Below the pieces are notes generated by a model. The model was given only the letters and a program-made list of their open reading frames with translations, was not told the DNA's origin and did not search any database. From NCBI GenBank assembly GCA_022385805.1, contig MU277686.1, positions 172,726 to 236,725 of the forward strand: a DNA stretch of 64,000 bases, read 5' to 3'. The DNA comes from Pilatotrama ljubarskyi. Its lineage: Eukaryota; Basidiomycota; Agaricomycetes; Polyporales; Polyporaceae. Within the stretch, counting starts at the first letter, position 1, and every line of letters begins with the position of its first letter. Below are positions 24,500 to 37,465 of this stretch, one piece after another. The position numbers and the translations under genes were made by a program.

Positions 24500-27400
24500 T
24501 CATGAGATGGTACACCAACTGTGGCGGCGGCCCTTTCGGAGGGTATTTCGAGGTGGACGGCGCAAAGAGACTCCAGGAACGAGCCGGAGACCAAGAGACC
24601 GGCAAGCCTGGCAGACTCGCGCACCAGGCTCTCCGGACCGTATCAGCTTTCCGCAGTCCTCGCAACTCGGGAGCAGCCACGGGAATTTGGCCGGCTCGAG
24701 GAGGGCGTACTCGTAGAAGTGCCTATCCGCAGGCGTCGTGAGCTTGAGGAGCTGCGATTCTTCCTCCTGGTCGTCCGGGTGGAGGCCACCGTTCATAGAG
24801 CGAGCGTAAAGCAGCGAGGTGAGGAGCCTCTTCCTGTCCCGGCGCTCCTTGATGAACGCCCAGGAGAAGAGACGTCGGCGGATGTCGTACAGCACCGCGG
24901 AGATTGCAAAGCGCCATAGGTCGGCTGCTCGATTCTTGCGCAGCGCCGATGGCGCTGGATAGAACATCATGATCTCGGGGGAAATGTTCTTCTTCATCAC
25001 GACCTGGATTACCGGGCCAGATGGGGCGAGCGCGTGTTCTCCCCTCAGTGTACTGTCATCGTTGTCGAGAGTGACTTTGTAGGAGGTGTCGGGTATGAAG
25101 GTAGCGTTTGACGTTTCTGAAATGTTGTACATAGGCCGGCCGTCCTTCGTTCTACCAGAGAACTCGCCAGTAAATGTGACACGAGTGCATAGCCATGCCC
25201 GCTCAAGTAGAGGGATTGCGATGACCTTGTGTGCGTCCGTGGAGGAAGGATGAAAGTGCAGGACCGAAATGTCACGATAGGTAGTGGACACCGTCTCCTG
25301 CACTCGGACAACCACCCAACGACCCGAGCTGCAGCAAAGGGCATAGTCAGGACGGCAGCGGTGATTCCAAAGTCAGCCATCAAGATCTCACAGAGGTTCC
25401 ACATCCTTCGATACGTTTGTGCCGTCCCTCCCGTCGAACCCGTCATCGCTCTGCGGATAGAACTCGTCCGTGTGAGGAGGGTACTTCAGGACAGCCATGG
25501 GCGGCTTGTCATCAAGACCTCCCACACCGAATACGTCTATCACGCCATCTAGAACCGTAGCGCCCGGAGATACTGGAGGACGGTAGAAGTTCACACTGGT
25601 CGGCGGCCCCAACTGGAGCTATATACCGATTGTCTCAGGAGCCGTAGGCAAGTCGTACGCATGCTTAGAACTCACCATTCCGCAGGCGTAGTCCTGTAGT
25701 TCCCGATAGGGTTCTAGACGTCGTTGGTAGAACACATCTATCATACCGCAATGTCAATGCGAGTATGATGACGATGCAACTGACATGACCGTACTTTTCA
25801 AATACTGAACCCTGTAGCGCACTGCGTCCATAACGAGCGCGACGACGGCTGCCGCATCAGGGAACTCCTCAGCGTGGACGATCGCCCGTTGAGCGGCTTT
25901 CATGACGTCGTGATGTCGTCGCAGTATTAAGTACAATATGATGAAGAGGTTCTGTCACGGTGGCAAGCGTATCAGAACATCGTGGCAACTGCTAACAAAG
26001 AGAGATCACCATACCCGCTCGATACCCCACCGACCGACTATGAGCGCTAGTGTGTCCATCGCGTCCAAGTCATAATTGACCGTCTCGAGGCCTTCTCGCA
26101 GGCGTGCTTCTTCCTGATCAGTGTACTCTTGAAAGTGGTCCAGCAGAGGGAGACCTCCTGAGTCCTCGGAGAATGAACTTGTCATTTCCCTGACAAGCGG
26201 CTCGACCTTCATGAGGTAGTCATTTGCAAGCGAGCTACGCAAGCGGACAGATGACGGAAATGTCTGCATATGGGCGAGCAGTGCTTCGATCTTATGCTTA
26301 TAAGATGCCATAGAAGCCTGCCACCCGACAGTCCAGTACGCAAGCCAACGAGGCAAGCTGGATCACAATCATTCTATACGGTATATCTCGAGTGAGATGC
26401 GGCAACGCACCTCCATTCCTTGGGACGACGTGTCGTGAAGTCGTTGACTTCTTCAACAGTTACAAAGCCAGATGCGTCGATATCGAACACTTCCATGAGG
26501 GGCCGTAGATGCGTGAGCTTGAAAAAGTCGAGTGCCCAGAGATCACGTTGCGAGAGGGCGGATTGGACGGCGCCGTGCCCGCTGGTGACTACGTAATTCT
26601 GCAGGTCCACTTGTTGGGCGTAGTAGTCGTACAACGCAAGGACAAGATGACGTGCTTTCACGAGTCCACGCCATCGCTGCGACACTACATCAGCAATCAT
26701 ACCCACAAGTTTCGTGGGCGGCTTGTAGGCCCATGAACACTCACCATGTCCTTCCAAACACTGTAGATGTCCTATTGGCATCGTAAAATCAGACCCTGGA
26801 CTCTGCGAGTAGTTTGATCTTGTAGCACGCACCCGATCCAGGATCTTCTCATGAGGACCTTTCAACACCGTGTTGATGACACGATCACCTTCATACACGA
26901 CCACTCGCGTCATCTCGCGTATAATGTTTCGCTCCTGCAGCACGAACTTCCTCTCGAACCAGACGTAATTCTTCAGGACAGCCGTTTCGGGGTCATCGGC
27001 GAGATCCTGCACCAGGCGTGCCACATCGACTTGACTGCATTGCGCGTCCCACTCGTCGACTAGTACTGATTCTGCTTGATACGGGCGGGCGTGCGGCACA
27101 CCGTGAATACTAATCCATGGGGGTTCTTGTATACTGCCAAGGACACTACCCGGGGAGTAGGCAGTCGGATAGGCAACCGGCGATCGCGGAGGCGCGTAAC
27201 CGCGCTCGTGGTAGGCGTCTCGGCGATCCTGGTGCGGGGCATACGGGGTCGCATACGTATACTGCGTTCGCGGAGGCGCGTGGCCACGGTCCTGGTAGTC
27301 GTCCCGGGCTTTCTGGTACGGGTCATACAGTGTCGGATACGCGTATGGCACTCGTGGTGGTGGAGATGGAGGCAAAGGTGCATGACCACGGCCGTGGTAG

Positions 27401-28783
27401 TCCTCTCGGGGTTCGCGGTAGATGTCCCGCCAATCCTGGTAAGTGTCTCTCCGATGCAAGCGCGGAGGCCTCTTCTCGGAGCGCTGATTTTCCGCAGCAC
27501 GTGAGAAGTAGTAGGCCCCCGGTCCCGAGCGAATCTGCATCTGAGGATATAGTCCATGCGACCCCAGTCCCTGGCTAGCGACGTTCGAGGAAGGGAGCGA
27601 AGCGACCTCGAGCTGTTTTTCTGTGACGAGCAATTTCTGAAGAATTGTGGTATTGACGAGGACCACGTCTGCGCCCCCCTCTCGCAGAACGATCTTCGCT
27701 AGAGCATCCTGCTCGCGAGAAATGGTCTTCTGGAAGAATTCGAGTATGAGGTCTGTTCTGAAGATACAACGCCGTTGACGTCAGTGCAGGCTCTGCATGG
27801 AGGCGCACGAGGACTTACTTCAAAATCAGAGTGTCAAGCTTGTCGTTGGCCTGGTCGACGCCGATTCCCGTGTGGATGGAGATGGCGAACGTGAACTCGG
27901 TTTTGCGATCGCTGAATAGCTGTATATACTCCTTCAGCTTCTCGTCCCACCCGTGCGATTTGAGAACCTTGACGAGCAGCCTTTTACGGGCGTAGGCGTC
28001 GCAAGCATTCGCGCAGTCCTTGATGTCCTTCGCGGTCTTCGCCACGAGGTCTTTGAGGCGCATGCTGATTGTGAGGCCATCGCGGCCGACGTGGTTTGTG
28101 CGCACGCCGTCAAGCCTATGTTGGAGTGTAATCAGGTCAAAGGATACTGAGGGTTTCTGGAGACCTACTGCAGCAATGCACTCATCATGTTGCGCATTTC
28201 AAGGAAGAGTAGGTTGACTTTCTTGTCGTTGTCCTGCCGTATGACCTCTAGCTCGATGACCACTTTGAAAGCGCCGATGGCAACTGTTACATTATGTCCA
28301 TCACCATCTACCAGAAACGACGGGTCGAATCCCGACGCTTACTAGCCAGGAAGGGATGTATCTGCGCCACAGCATCGAGCGCACGCACAAGCGGCGGAAG
28401 AGTATGTATTAGGGTATTGACGCCTTCAAGTAGAGTCTTGAAAGCGTCGCCGTTACCCATGGCTTGATCCGCGAGATCTACGAAGCGATGCTCCAGTCTG
28501 CCTACGACACCATGGTGTGAGACAAGCGGTTACCAGCGTCATGAACACGACTCGGCTCACCTGCGCGACCGGGAGGCTCGAGCTGGGCAGCAGCTTCAAG
28601 CGCGTTTTTAGCTGCCTCAAGCCCGTCACGCGAAGAGAGGACACATTCGGAGGGCATATTCTGTTGATCAGCTACTTCGGGACTCACTGGGTGAGCGATT
28701 GATGAGTAGGAGGAAGCCTGTCGCCTTGCCACCGCCCTAGCTGTATCAATATCCACTGGAGTCGTTAGAAGGCTGTGAATCAT
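24500..28783 (-). CDS. Multidomain protein: MLKL-like N-terminus, RGHAPP repeats, EF-hand, C-terminal CxxC pairs
   Basis: Twelve exons: 28783-28561, 28501-28343, 28283-28169, 28115-27819, 27757-26833, 26771-26745, 26676-26411, 26357-26015, 25951-25795, 25737-25676, 25618-25392, 25328-24500. All phases close, giving 1209 aa. Residues about 75-265 form amphipathic helices (AFKTLLEGVNTLIHTLPPLV, AFKVVIELEVIRQDNDKKV, LKDLVAKTAKDIKDCANACD), recalling the four-helix N-terminus of MLKL-like proteins. About 385-470 holds three repeats around (D/E)Y..RG(H/Y)AP. About 640-660 has DIDASGFVTVEEV, an EF-hand loop, followed by SLPRWLAYWTVGWQ. Residues about 1155-1180 carry CEDCGKLIRSGEPGARVCQAC, possibly a zinc ribbon. 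The middle (FYQRRLEPYRELQDYACGM, SGRWVVVRVQETVSTTYRD) is conserved in Agaricomycete hypothetical proteins as I recall them. No kinase or NACHT domain is present. Calcium binding and a cell-death role are inferences only. Confidence 0.8.
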
Positions 28784-29443
28784 GGGCAGCCCGAATCAAG
28801 GTCCTCATTTATGGTTACTTATAAACGATGAGGTGGCGCTGCCAAGGACGGCAACGTTCAAATGAGCGCTGCTCTGCACGGTCCCGACACACTCCGAATC
28901 AGTCATGATCCTCAGGGCACGGAGCGCGTACCTTGCGCGTACCTGACTTTCGGGAAAGACGCGCACAAATTGCGGCAAGCGCTCAACGATGGCAACTTGA
29001 AGCTTGGATGCGCGCTGCTGCCAGTGATCAGCATGCTGCGGTGACGATCTATGTCCCTGTGTATGTGTCGACTTCCACGGGTATGCCGGATATCGAGCTC
29101 TTCGGAGCTTTCCTTGGGACGCTGCAAATCTCTGATTCAATGATTGCCTACCATTTCAGCAGTCCCGGCCGTATTGAGACTTTCGAGCAGCCCGACATGG
29201 CTCAGTCTGCCCGAGTATGTGAAGATAGGTTGAATGAGGCTCTATGCACTAAAGAGCAAGTTGACAGGGGCCGGGGTCGTGATGACTGAAACTTGACCAT
29301 TCTGTCAAAGTCTGACTCGGCGATGTGTGTATTCAGGCAGAGACGGACGACGCACCTGTACAGTAGTGGCCCGCGCTCCACCCCGGCTGACAACTCTGTC
29401 GCACGAAAACAGATAGACCTCAAAGCTGTCGCGACAAGGCCAT
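28784..29443. other. Intergenic region
   Basis: About 0.66 kb between the start of the multidomain gene and the end of the TMEM53-like gene, both on the minus strand. No gene is supported. It should contain the promoter of the former. Confidence 0.4.
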
Positions 29444-30756
29444 TCAACGATGCGCTTCCTCCCAGAACGTCCTGATCGCGCCCCAATACTTCTCTGGATC
29501 CTCGCGAGCATGGGCAACATGCCCACTCTGCCCGAAGTGCACCATCCGCACCGGGAAACCCACCATCCTCGCCTTCGCCGCGTGTTCTTCCACAGCTGAC
29601 GCGTGCACAATACGATCCCCGCTCGAGTACAGATACATCCGAGGCGTTTCCACGGACGTCCACGGCAAGAGAGCGGGGTCATTCAGCAGGACAAGCTCCC
29701 GTTCCATCGAATTCGGGAAACGGAACATGGTGCGGGCGACGAACGTGCCGACGTAGACAACGGACAAGAAGATCGCCATAAGGGCCTTTGTGAGGCGATT
29801 GCGGAACCCGGCGGTGAAGGCACGTATCATCATGCCGTATCGGATGGGGGCAGGACAGGAATCGAAGACGAGCGCGCATTTTGTCCCAGCTGGGGCCTGA
29901 AGGCGACGCTTCCGGATGACTGATGCGAGGTCCACAAGAGAGCATACTCCGCCTAAGACGCTCGTCAGGAGCGCAACGCACAGTCGGTCCAGAGTATGCT
30001 TGCTTACCGTTTGACATGACATGCAGGAGAATGCGCGGCGCGGGTGCGTTGGACGAAGCTGAGAGCACTGCTTCGACGTCTCTCACCACGGGCCCGAGGG
30101 CTAGCTCCTACGTGTAGCCATGTATGAGCACCCGGTATACAGTCATTGGGAACCCAGTTCAACGTACTCGGGACCTCAGAGGTTTCCAGAACCGCACCGG
30201 GTCCGAGCTGATGATTATTTGTGCACTCGAAGGATACAGCCTCCGGTAGGCATCCGCGTACTTTCGGAGAGTGGGCATCTTTGCGCCAACTGTGTACGAC
30301 TCAGTCACATTGGACCTTCCGAGTATGAGAAGGGCAGAACGTACGCCAGCCGAAGATGACAATAAACCTGGAGACTCGACCATCAGTACGATACTGCCAG
30401 GCGCTGCAGACTCTCCCATCCTGTCCCACTTACGAAGGGTCCCTCGTGTGGTCTGTTTGAATTGTATTCGCCGACGGTAGAGTCTGCGTATCCGCAGTGA
30501 CTCCCGAAGCCCAAGGAACGGTATTTGTCGTCGTCGGGTCCATGCCTGAGGGAAGAGGCGGCTTTGCGACGCTTGTCTCCGGGTCCTGGGAAGGTGCGTT
30601 ATGAAGCCTCCGAGCACCGGGAATGTGGTTAGCTACAAGCTTAGATGTGTTCCCCACCGCAGCGATGCGGGTATCACGACCGGCGGCTGAAGCAGCTGAA
30701 CGCGCCCGACTCGAGCATCGAAGCTGGTGAGCTGCGATCGCGACGCTCCGCAACAT
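29444..30756 (-). CDS. TMEM53/DUF829 family protein (alpha/beta-hydrolase fold)
   Basis: Exons 30756-30434, 30367-30345, 30289-30168, 30107-30008, 29952-29444. The phases close for 358 aa. The N-terminus (MLRSVAIAAHQLRCSSRARS) is basic and lacks acidic residues, resembling a mitochondrial presequence. The DUF829 core begins with FIVIFGWLGAKMPTLRKYAD, needing a 23-nt exon for FIVIFGW. It continues with RILLHVMSNGG, KCALVFDSCPAP, then ALLPWTSVETPRMYLYSSGD and RMVHFGQSGHVAHAREDPEKY. The last two blocks give the Asp and His positions of a hydrolase-like triad. The nucleophile position (MSNGG) carries Ser. Human TMEM53 is a nuclear-envelope protein. Fungal substrates are unknown. Confidence 0.85.
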
Positions 30757-31194
30757 ACAGCGCAAGTGTGGAGGTTCCAGAAGAGTTTATACTGGTTGGT
30801 GAAGCCCCCGGGGTCGTCATGCGAGGTCCGCTCGTCATTCAACGTTGTATTGTATGCGCCATCGTCGTCACCGGACCCGACTGGCGGGCAGAGGCAAGCG
30901 CAGAAGCAGGCCGCCGGCGGTCCATGATACTGGGGTGTTCGGTCCGGTACTGTACCGCCGGAAGGTACACGTGGGCACTTGCGAGAAGCGCGCACTCAGG
31001 CCTCAGGTCCCCCGCAGCGGCAGCGGGCGTACTGTATCTCGTTCACGAAGACATGTAACATGACGGATCGGTACTTCAAAGCGTAACGTACAAGATGTGA
31101 TGTTCTACTGTATGTAGTAGGCTGGAGCATGGGAATATCGTACCTCGAAAAGCTCAAGTCGGGCTGCACGGGCCTGTCACAGTGGCAAGTGAGC

Positions 31195-33943
31195 CTATCT
31201 CCGTCGAGCAGGCGATGAGTCCGGGTACGCGAACAGATCCAACGCGTCGTCCGACGACATATGGACGAGCCCAGCCCCACGCACCGGGCTGCTCTCCAGC
31301 CCCGGTTCCAGCACGTCCACCTCACTTGCCCAGCTTCTCAACAGCTCGTCCTCATCCTCATCGTCGGACGCCGACGGGCGCCGCCCGTATTTCGACGGGC
31401 CCTGGAAGGACACGGCCGCGGCAGCGCGCTGAGCCTTGCGTGCACGCTCGCGTTCCTCGCGCAGCGAGATGACGTTCCGCTGGGAGTCCGCGAGCAGCGT
31501 CGCAAAGTTGGACAGTCGCCGGCGCGAGTGAGTCTGCGCTGGTGCTGCAGGTGCCGAGATCGACACGGCTGCTGGGCGATGGTGCAGGTGGTGGACACGG
31601 TGGGGAGCAAAGGACGACTCTCGTGCGACAGCGGCGGCTCTCGCTTCGCGCTCGGCGCGGAGCGAGATGACGTTCGTCTGCGAGTCCGCGAGGATTGTCG
31701 CAAAGTTCGAGGAGCGCCGTGGTGGCTGAGGCGGTAACGCAGATCTCGGGGCCTTCTTCGGAGGTGCGACGTTCTCTTCTCCGTCATCTGAGGTGTTCTC
31801 CTTGGACGATGCTGCGCGCGACGGAGCTCGAGTGGAAGAAAGCGAGGCGGAGGATGCCTTCCTCTTGAGCGTGGACTGCCGGGAAAGCGACGATGTCGAA
31901 CGGCATACGGAAACTGAATATTCGCGCGACGACCCTCCTGTCCTGCCTCTCGCAGGAGTCTTCGTGGATGCGGACGTTCGAGCGGCAGCGAGGGCTTCGC
32001 GGACTCGGACGCCAGATGGTGCTCGCTGCAGCGTCAGCGACGGTCCCGTCTGCGAAGTGCTCTCCACCCTGCGCCGCTTGTTGTTGCGACTGTCGTCCTT
32101 CGCCTTCTTCGCAAGTGCGGACGCAGGAGACTTGAGCACCCACGACCCGATCATCTCTTCCCACTCCCACTCGCCCTCCCAATCGGGGTGTGCCACAGCA
32201 CCAGCAACGCCGCCTCCAACTCCGACTCCGCCGCCGAAACACCTGCGCTCCGCGTCCTCAACGCGGTCCATGAGCTCCAAACGCAGGTTGTACAGCTGCC
32301 CCTGCGTGAGCTTGCGCCCGGGGGTCGTCACGCTCTGCGTGACGGTCGGCGCAGAGATGAGCTCCTCTACGTGCTGGAGCGCCGCCAGCCACAGCGCGGC
32401 TTCGCACTTCAGAAGGCCGTGCGCGCGGAGGGGGGCCGCGAGCGCAGAGAGCGCCTCGACCCCGTTTTCGTGCACATCTGGAAGGGACGGAGGCGGAGTG
32501 GGCGTGTCTGCGCCGTCAGGCTCGGCGAGGGGCATGGCGAACATGGCGAAGCGCGGGAGGGGAAAGATATGCGAGACAAGGCCGTCAAGGGTGCTATTCT
32601 TGATCTGCGCGGAGCGGAGTATGTGTTGCAGCGCGGACAGGTCGGATTGGTGGAGGGTGGCAGCATGTGGAGATGCGAGGCAGTATGTGGTGAGGCAAAT
32701 CAACACATCTGCAAGGCAGGTCGGCGGGGAGGCTGGCGGGTCATCGCTGATATGCAGATTGTGCGGTGCCACATCGACCAGGAAATCTATGCAAGCTCGG
32801 AGCTCAACGAGAGTGTCAGAGGTAGATGTTTGGATTAGGGTGAGCATGGAGACCACCCATTTGGCGAGCCGCTCGAGACTGTCGTTGAATAGCTTCGTGT
32901 GAGGGTCCTCGGGCGACTTTCCCCTCTTCAGCCCTGATTTGGTTGCGGGCTTGGCATGGGCGACAGCAAAGGCGAGGCCGGAGCACAGCGAAACAAACGA
33001 GTGCGCGAAGTCGCGCTCGCGGAGGTCGCGGGCTAGGCGAGTGATAGCCTTGGACGTCCAGGCATTCAAAGAAACTGAGGACGCTATGGATAAATTGTCC
33101 ACAAGGATGCGAGTGAAGGTACGATCGTTGATGATAGATGCGGCGCATGACTCGCGTAGTGTGCTGAGAAAGTTCTTGTGCGCGGGATGGGTAAGGGGGC
33201 AGGGATACGTTGGATGTGCTCTAGGCTTGATTGCGACCGCGAAGAGACTTGCTAGGAGCGTTTGCGCCTCCGGCACGAGATTGTAGGTGAAGCATACATC
33301 CAGGAGGGCGTTGAGAAGGGTAGGATGATGAGGACAGGCCTCGAGTATGTATGTAAGCGCGTGGGCAATGAACATACGGCTAGAGAATATTCTGGTCTCA
33401 GCCGACGGACGTCGAGCAGAGGCGTGAGGAGATTGACACTTACGGACGATACCCAGGAGGAACCTGTTCGTACAGAGAATCCATAGCCTGGGCCCGAGCA
33501 TCGTCTTCTGGACCATCGAGCTCCTCCGCGTCGTCAAGCGCTGCCTGGATTTCAGACTGAACGAGCTCGCCGATGAGCCTGGCACAGACGGCCGTCAAAG
33601 GCAGAATTCGACAAGGCTCCTTGCGCCTGTCTGCAGTTGCAATGGCAGACTGAACGATGTTGCGCAAGGCGTCCCGCACCTCGTATATGCGCTTCGAGAG
33701 CTGCATATTCTCGACGATCGCCCTATCCAGATGCAGCCGGGTACCAAAATTGTCCAGAGACTGGAGGATGGCGAGAGGAGGCGTTTCATCGGCATCTTGG
33801 CTCCTTGCGGCGACTCTAGCGCTGCCGTATGTCACCGACACCGCTGGCTTTGACGGTGCGGCGTTGAAGGCGGCAAGACTGGAGCATTTCATGCGCAACG
33901 TCCGGAGTTGGCGGTTGATCCGCGACATAGAGAGCTCCGCCAT
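31195..33943 (-). CDS. Conserved uncharacterised protein with duplicated NFAT/L-LADSQ motif
   Basis: Exon 1 runs from the ATG at 33943 (MAELSMSRINRQLRTLR) to about 33446. A 60-70 nt intron leads to the large exon beginning RMFIAHALTYILEACPHHP and ending at 31195. The frame stays open upstream of 33943 (DPGYYGRLNSIA) without another ATG, so a small 5' exon is possible. The first 500 residues look helical and repeat-like (LLNALLDVCFTYNLVPEAQT, RTFTRILVDNLSIASSVSLN). The last 300 are disordered and basic. They hold two copies of NFA(T/L)xLADSQxNVISLRxERE about 80 residues apart, probably short coiled or binding motifs. I do not recognise the family. It shares a short (about 280-bp) bidirectional promoter with MCM2, which hints at cell-cycle expression but does not prove it. 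Confidence 0.7.
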
Positions 33944-34227
33944 GGCAATCGAGTTCAAGCGGCCGTAGTACCCCGGGTCCGTATGCCGCGATGAGGGAGG
34001 TGGGAAGGATGAGAGGTATCCGGCGGACGAGAGGGTGTGGCTATGAGCAGAGCAGCCTCAGCCACCGACGCGCCTTGAACTTGGGCGCCAATCTCGACGC
34101 GCCTGTGGCAATTTGCAACTCCGCCCTTAATGACCGCGACGCGTCGCGCAAACCTTGTTTCACTCTTGCCCTCCTCCTCGTCCTCCTCGTCCTCCTCCTT
34201 CCGACGCGTATCTCCCCCTGAGTAACT

Positions 34228-37200
34228 ATGGCGGTATGTTGCTCTTAGTTAGTGCGCAATAATCGGCGCTGAATGCGCGTTTGTAGACTCCTCGCGGTGC
34301 AAAACGTCGTCGCTCAGTCACCCCTCCCCGCGGATCGTCGCCTGCAGGACCCTCTGGTCCAGGACGCGACGAAGACTCCTCCTTGCCTCCGTCTTCTCCA
34401 CCTGCACCTTTTTCCGACACCGACGACAGTCTTGACGAGCGTGACGCAGTCAGGGACGTAGACGACGATGTAGAGGAGCCTGAAGATGGAGAGGATCTCT
34501 TCGCGGAGGATTTTGACGAGTGCGTCCCTTCTGAGACTATATGGCCACTCGCTGACGACGTCCTCCAGCGATTACGCCACCAACGAACTTCTTGACCGAT
34601 ACTCCGACCGAGACATTGACGATGAGCAGGAATTCGAAGAGATGACCGCGGCCCAAAGACGTGCCGCCGAGGCCAGCATGGCCCGCAGGGACCGTTTGGA
34701 GCGAGGTGGCCGAAGGGGTGCTCGTGCAGCCGCTCGCAGCCGTATGCCGGAGTTCCTTCAGAGCGACGATATGGAGGATAACGATATCGACGGCGGACTT
34801 CTCGCCGGTATGAAGAGGCGTACTCGGCGACAGTATGACGAGAGAAAGGATCTCGATGACTTGGAGGGTATTGACGATGTGGGTGCTCCACCACAGACAA
34901 GTTACATCTCAACTGACGGGATATCAACAGGAGCTTCCGCTGGAGCAACTCAGCGACATCAAGGCGAAATCGATTGCGGAGTGGATTGCGAACGAGCGTG
35001 TGCGACGTTCGATTGTCCGGCACTTCCGCCAATTCCTGATGACATATGTCGACGAACATGGCGCGTCGGTCTATGGCCAACGTATACGGCACCTCGGAGA
35101 GAGTACGTCGGTCATCCAGCCGCGTTGAATGAAACTGACATTGCTCGTAGACAACTCCGAATCGCTGGAAGTGTCCTATCTTCACCTAGCTATCTCGAAA
35201 CCCATCCTCGCCTACTTCCTCACTAACTGTCCGAGCGCCATGCTGGCAATCTTCGACGAAGTTGCCCTCAGCGCAATCCTTCTCTACTACCCCTCATACG
35301 AACGCATCCACTCGGAAGTACACGTCCGCATCACCGATCTTCCCCTCGCTTCTTCTCTTCGCGATCTGCGGCGGTCGCACCTCAACACACTCGTTCGAGT
35401 GACCGGTGTTGTCACTCGTCGGACTGGAGTTTTCCCGCAACTGAAGTATGTCAAGTTCGACTGCCGGAAATGCGGGGCGGTCCTTGGTCCCTTCTACCAA
35501 GACTCGACGAGGGAGGTGAAGATCAGCTACTGTCCCAACTGCGAGAGCAAGGGCCCGTTCGCGGTCAACTCGGAACAGGTAGGGACCTCAGCGAATGAAG
35601 GGAGACTGATACTCACGCTGTATGCAGACCGTGTATAGGAACTACCAGAAAATGACCCTTCAAGAGTCTCCTGGATCCGTCCCGCCCGGTCGTCTCCCCC
35701 GTCATCGTGAGGTCGTCTTATTGTGGGACCTCATCGACAAGGCGAAGCCTGGCGAGGAGATCGTAAGTGGCCATTATGCACATCTCGAGCTCTCATTCAC
35801 AAGCCTGCGGTAGGAAATCACTGGCATCTACCGCAACAACTTCGACGCGTCTCTAAATTCGAAGAACGGCTTCCCGGTCTTCTCCACCATCCTTGAGGCG
35901 AACCACGTCAACAAGAAGGAAGACCAGTTTGCAGCCTTCCGCTTGACTGAGGAAGACGAGAAAGAGATCCGGGCCCTGGCTCGGGATGATCGCATTCGCA
36001 AGCGCATCATCAAGTCTATCGCTCCCTCGATATACGGACACGAAGACATCAAGACTGCCATAGCACTGTCGCTTTTTGGAGGCGTCTCGAAGGACATCAA
36101 CCGCAAGCATCGCATTCGTGGCGATATCAACGTCCTTCTGCTGGGTGACCCCGGTACAGCCAAGTCGCAGTTCCTCAAGTACGTCGAGAAGACCGCCCAC
36201 CGCTCCGTCTTTGCGACCGGCCAGGGAGCCTCCGCGGTCGGTCTCACCGCGAGCGTGCGCAAGGACCCGATCACGCGCGAATGGACGCTCGAAGGCGGCG
36301 CGCTCGTGCTCGCGGACAAGGGAACGTGTCTGATCGACGAGTTCGACAAGATGAACGACGCGGACCGGACGTCAATCCACGAGGCGATGGAGCAGCAGTC
36401 CATCTCCATCTCGAAGGCGGGCATCGTCACGACCCTCCAGGCGCGGTGCGCGATCATTGCGGCGGCGAATCCGATCCGCGGGCGGTACAATCCCACGATC
36501 CCGTTCCAGCAGAACGTGGAGCTGACGGAACCGATTTTGTCGCGGTTCGACGTGTTGTGCGTCGTGAAAGACACGGTGGACCCCGTGCAGGACGAGCTCC
36601 TCGCACGCTTCGTGGTCGGAAGCCATCTGAGGAGCCACCCGAAGTTCGAGGCGGATAAGGAGGAGATGGATGTCGGGACGACCTTGGACGCCGATGTGAG
36701 CCTTCCCCTAATGATCCCCCTTTTCATGACTCATTTTGGCTACAGATCATTCCCCAAGACCTGCTACGCAAGTACATCATGTACGCCAAGGAGAAAGTGC
36801 GGCCGAAGCTGTACGAGCTCGACCAGGACAAGCTCTCGAGGCTCTTCGCCGATCTTAGGCGCGAGTCGCTCGCGACGGGCTCGTACCCGATCACGATCCG
36901 TCACTTGGAGAGCATGATCCGCATGGCGGAGGCGAGCGCGAAGATGGCGCTGCGCGAGTATGTGCGCGCGGACGACATCGATCTCGCGATCTCGGTGACG
37001 GTGGGCAGCTTCGTGAACGCGCAGAAGATGTCGATCAAGAAGACGCTGGAGCGGGTACGTGGTGTTTCTGCTGCTTGCCTTCGCTGTGGTGAGCGGTGTC
37101 GCTGACGAGACATATGGAACAGGGCTTCCGCAAGTACTTGACGCAGGCGCGGGATCACGAGGAGCTGCTCGCTTTCCTCCTCGGGCAGATCGTGAAGGAG

Positions 37201-37465
37201 AAGGCGCGCTTCTACCAGCTGCAGAAGCACTCGCAGCCAGGCTCTGTCACTGTCAAGGTTGCGGAGCTCGACGAGCGGGTACGTCCAGATATAACCGTCT
37301 GTTGTGCATGTGGGAGGCTGATATGGTACGTCGGCGTTGCAGGCGAAGGAACACGATATCTACGATACGGGCCCGTTCCTACGCTCGAAGCTGTTCGCTG
37401 CCAACGGCTACAAGCTGAGGGAAGGGGTCATCGAGAAAACCTTCAAGCGCGGCGACGAGGAATGA
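34228..37465 (+). CDS. mcm2: DNA replication licensing factor MCM2
   Basis: Subunit of the MCM2-7 replicative helicase loaded at origins in G1. Ten exons: 34228-34233, 34287-34519, 34569-34878, 34931-35102, 35151-35578, 35628-35762, 35814-36695, 36746-37054, 37123-37278, 37343-37465. The phases close for 917 aa, typical for Mcm2. The acidic/serine N-terminus (histone-binding and DDK-target region) precedes the zinc finger CRKCG...YCPNCES. The AAA+ core in exon 7 has Walker [10 protein letters not shown], Walker [10 protein letters not shown] and the arginine-finger motif LSRFD. The lid and C-terminal winged-helix region follow, ending KRGDEE. Exon 1 codes only Met-Ala before a 53-nt intron. 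All key residues are present. Confidence 0.97.

Noticed and set aside
26000..28000. Plus-strand open frames opposite the multidomain gene
   Set aside because: Shadows of the minus-strand exons, whose phases close completely.
28318..28345. GGTCGAATCCCG, resembling a tRNA B box
   Set aside because: It lies in an intron of the minus-strand multidomain gene. There is no A box, acceptor stem or complete T-arm around it.
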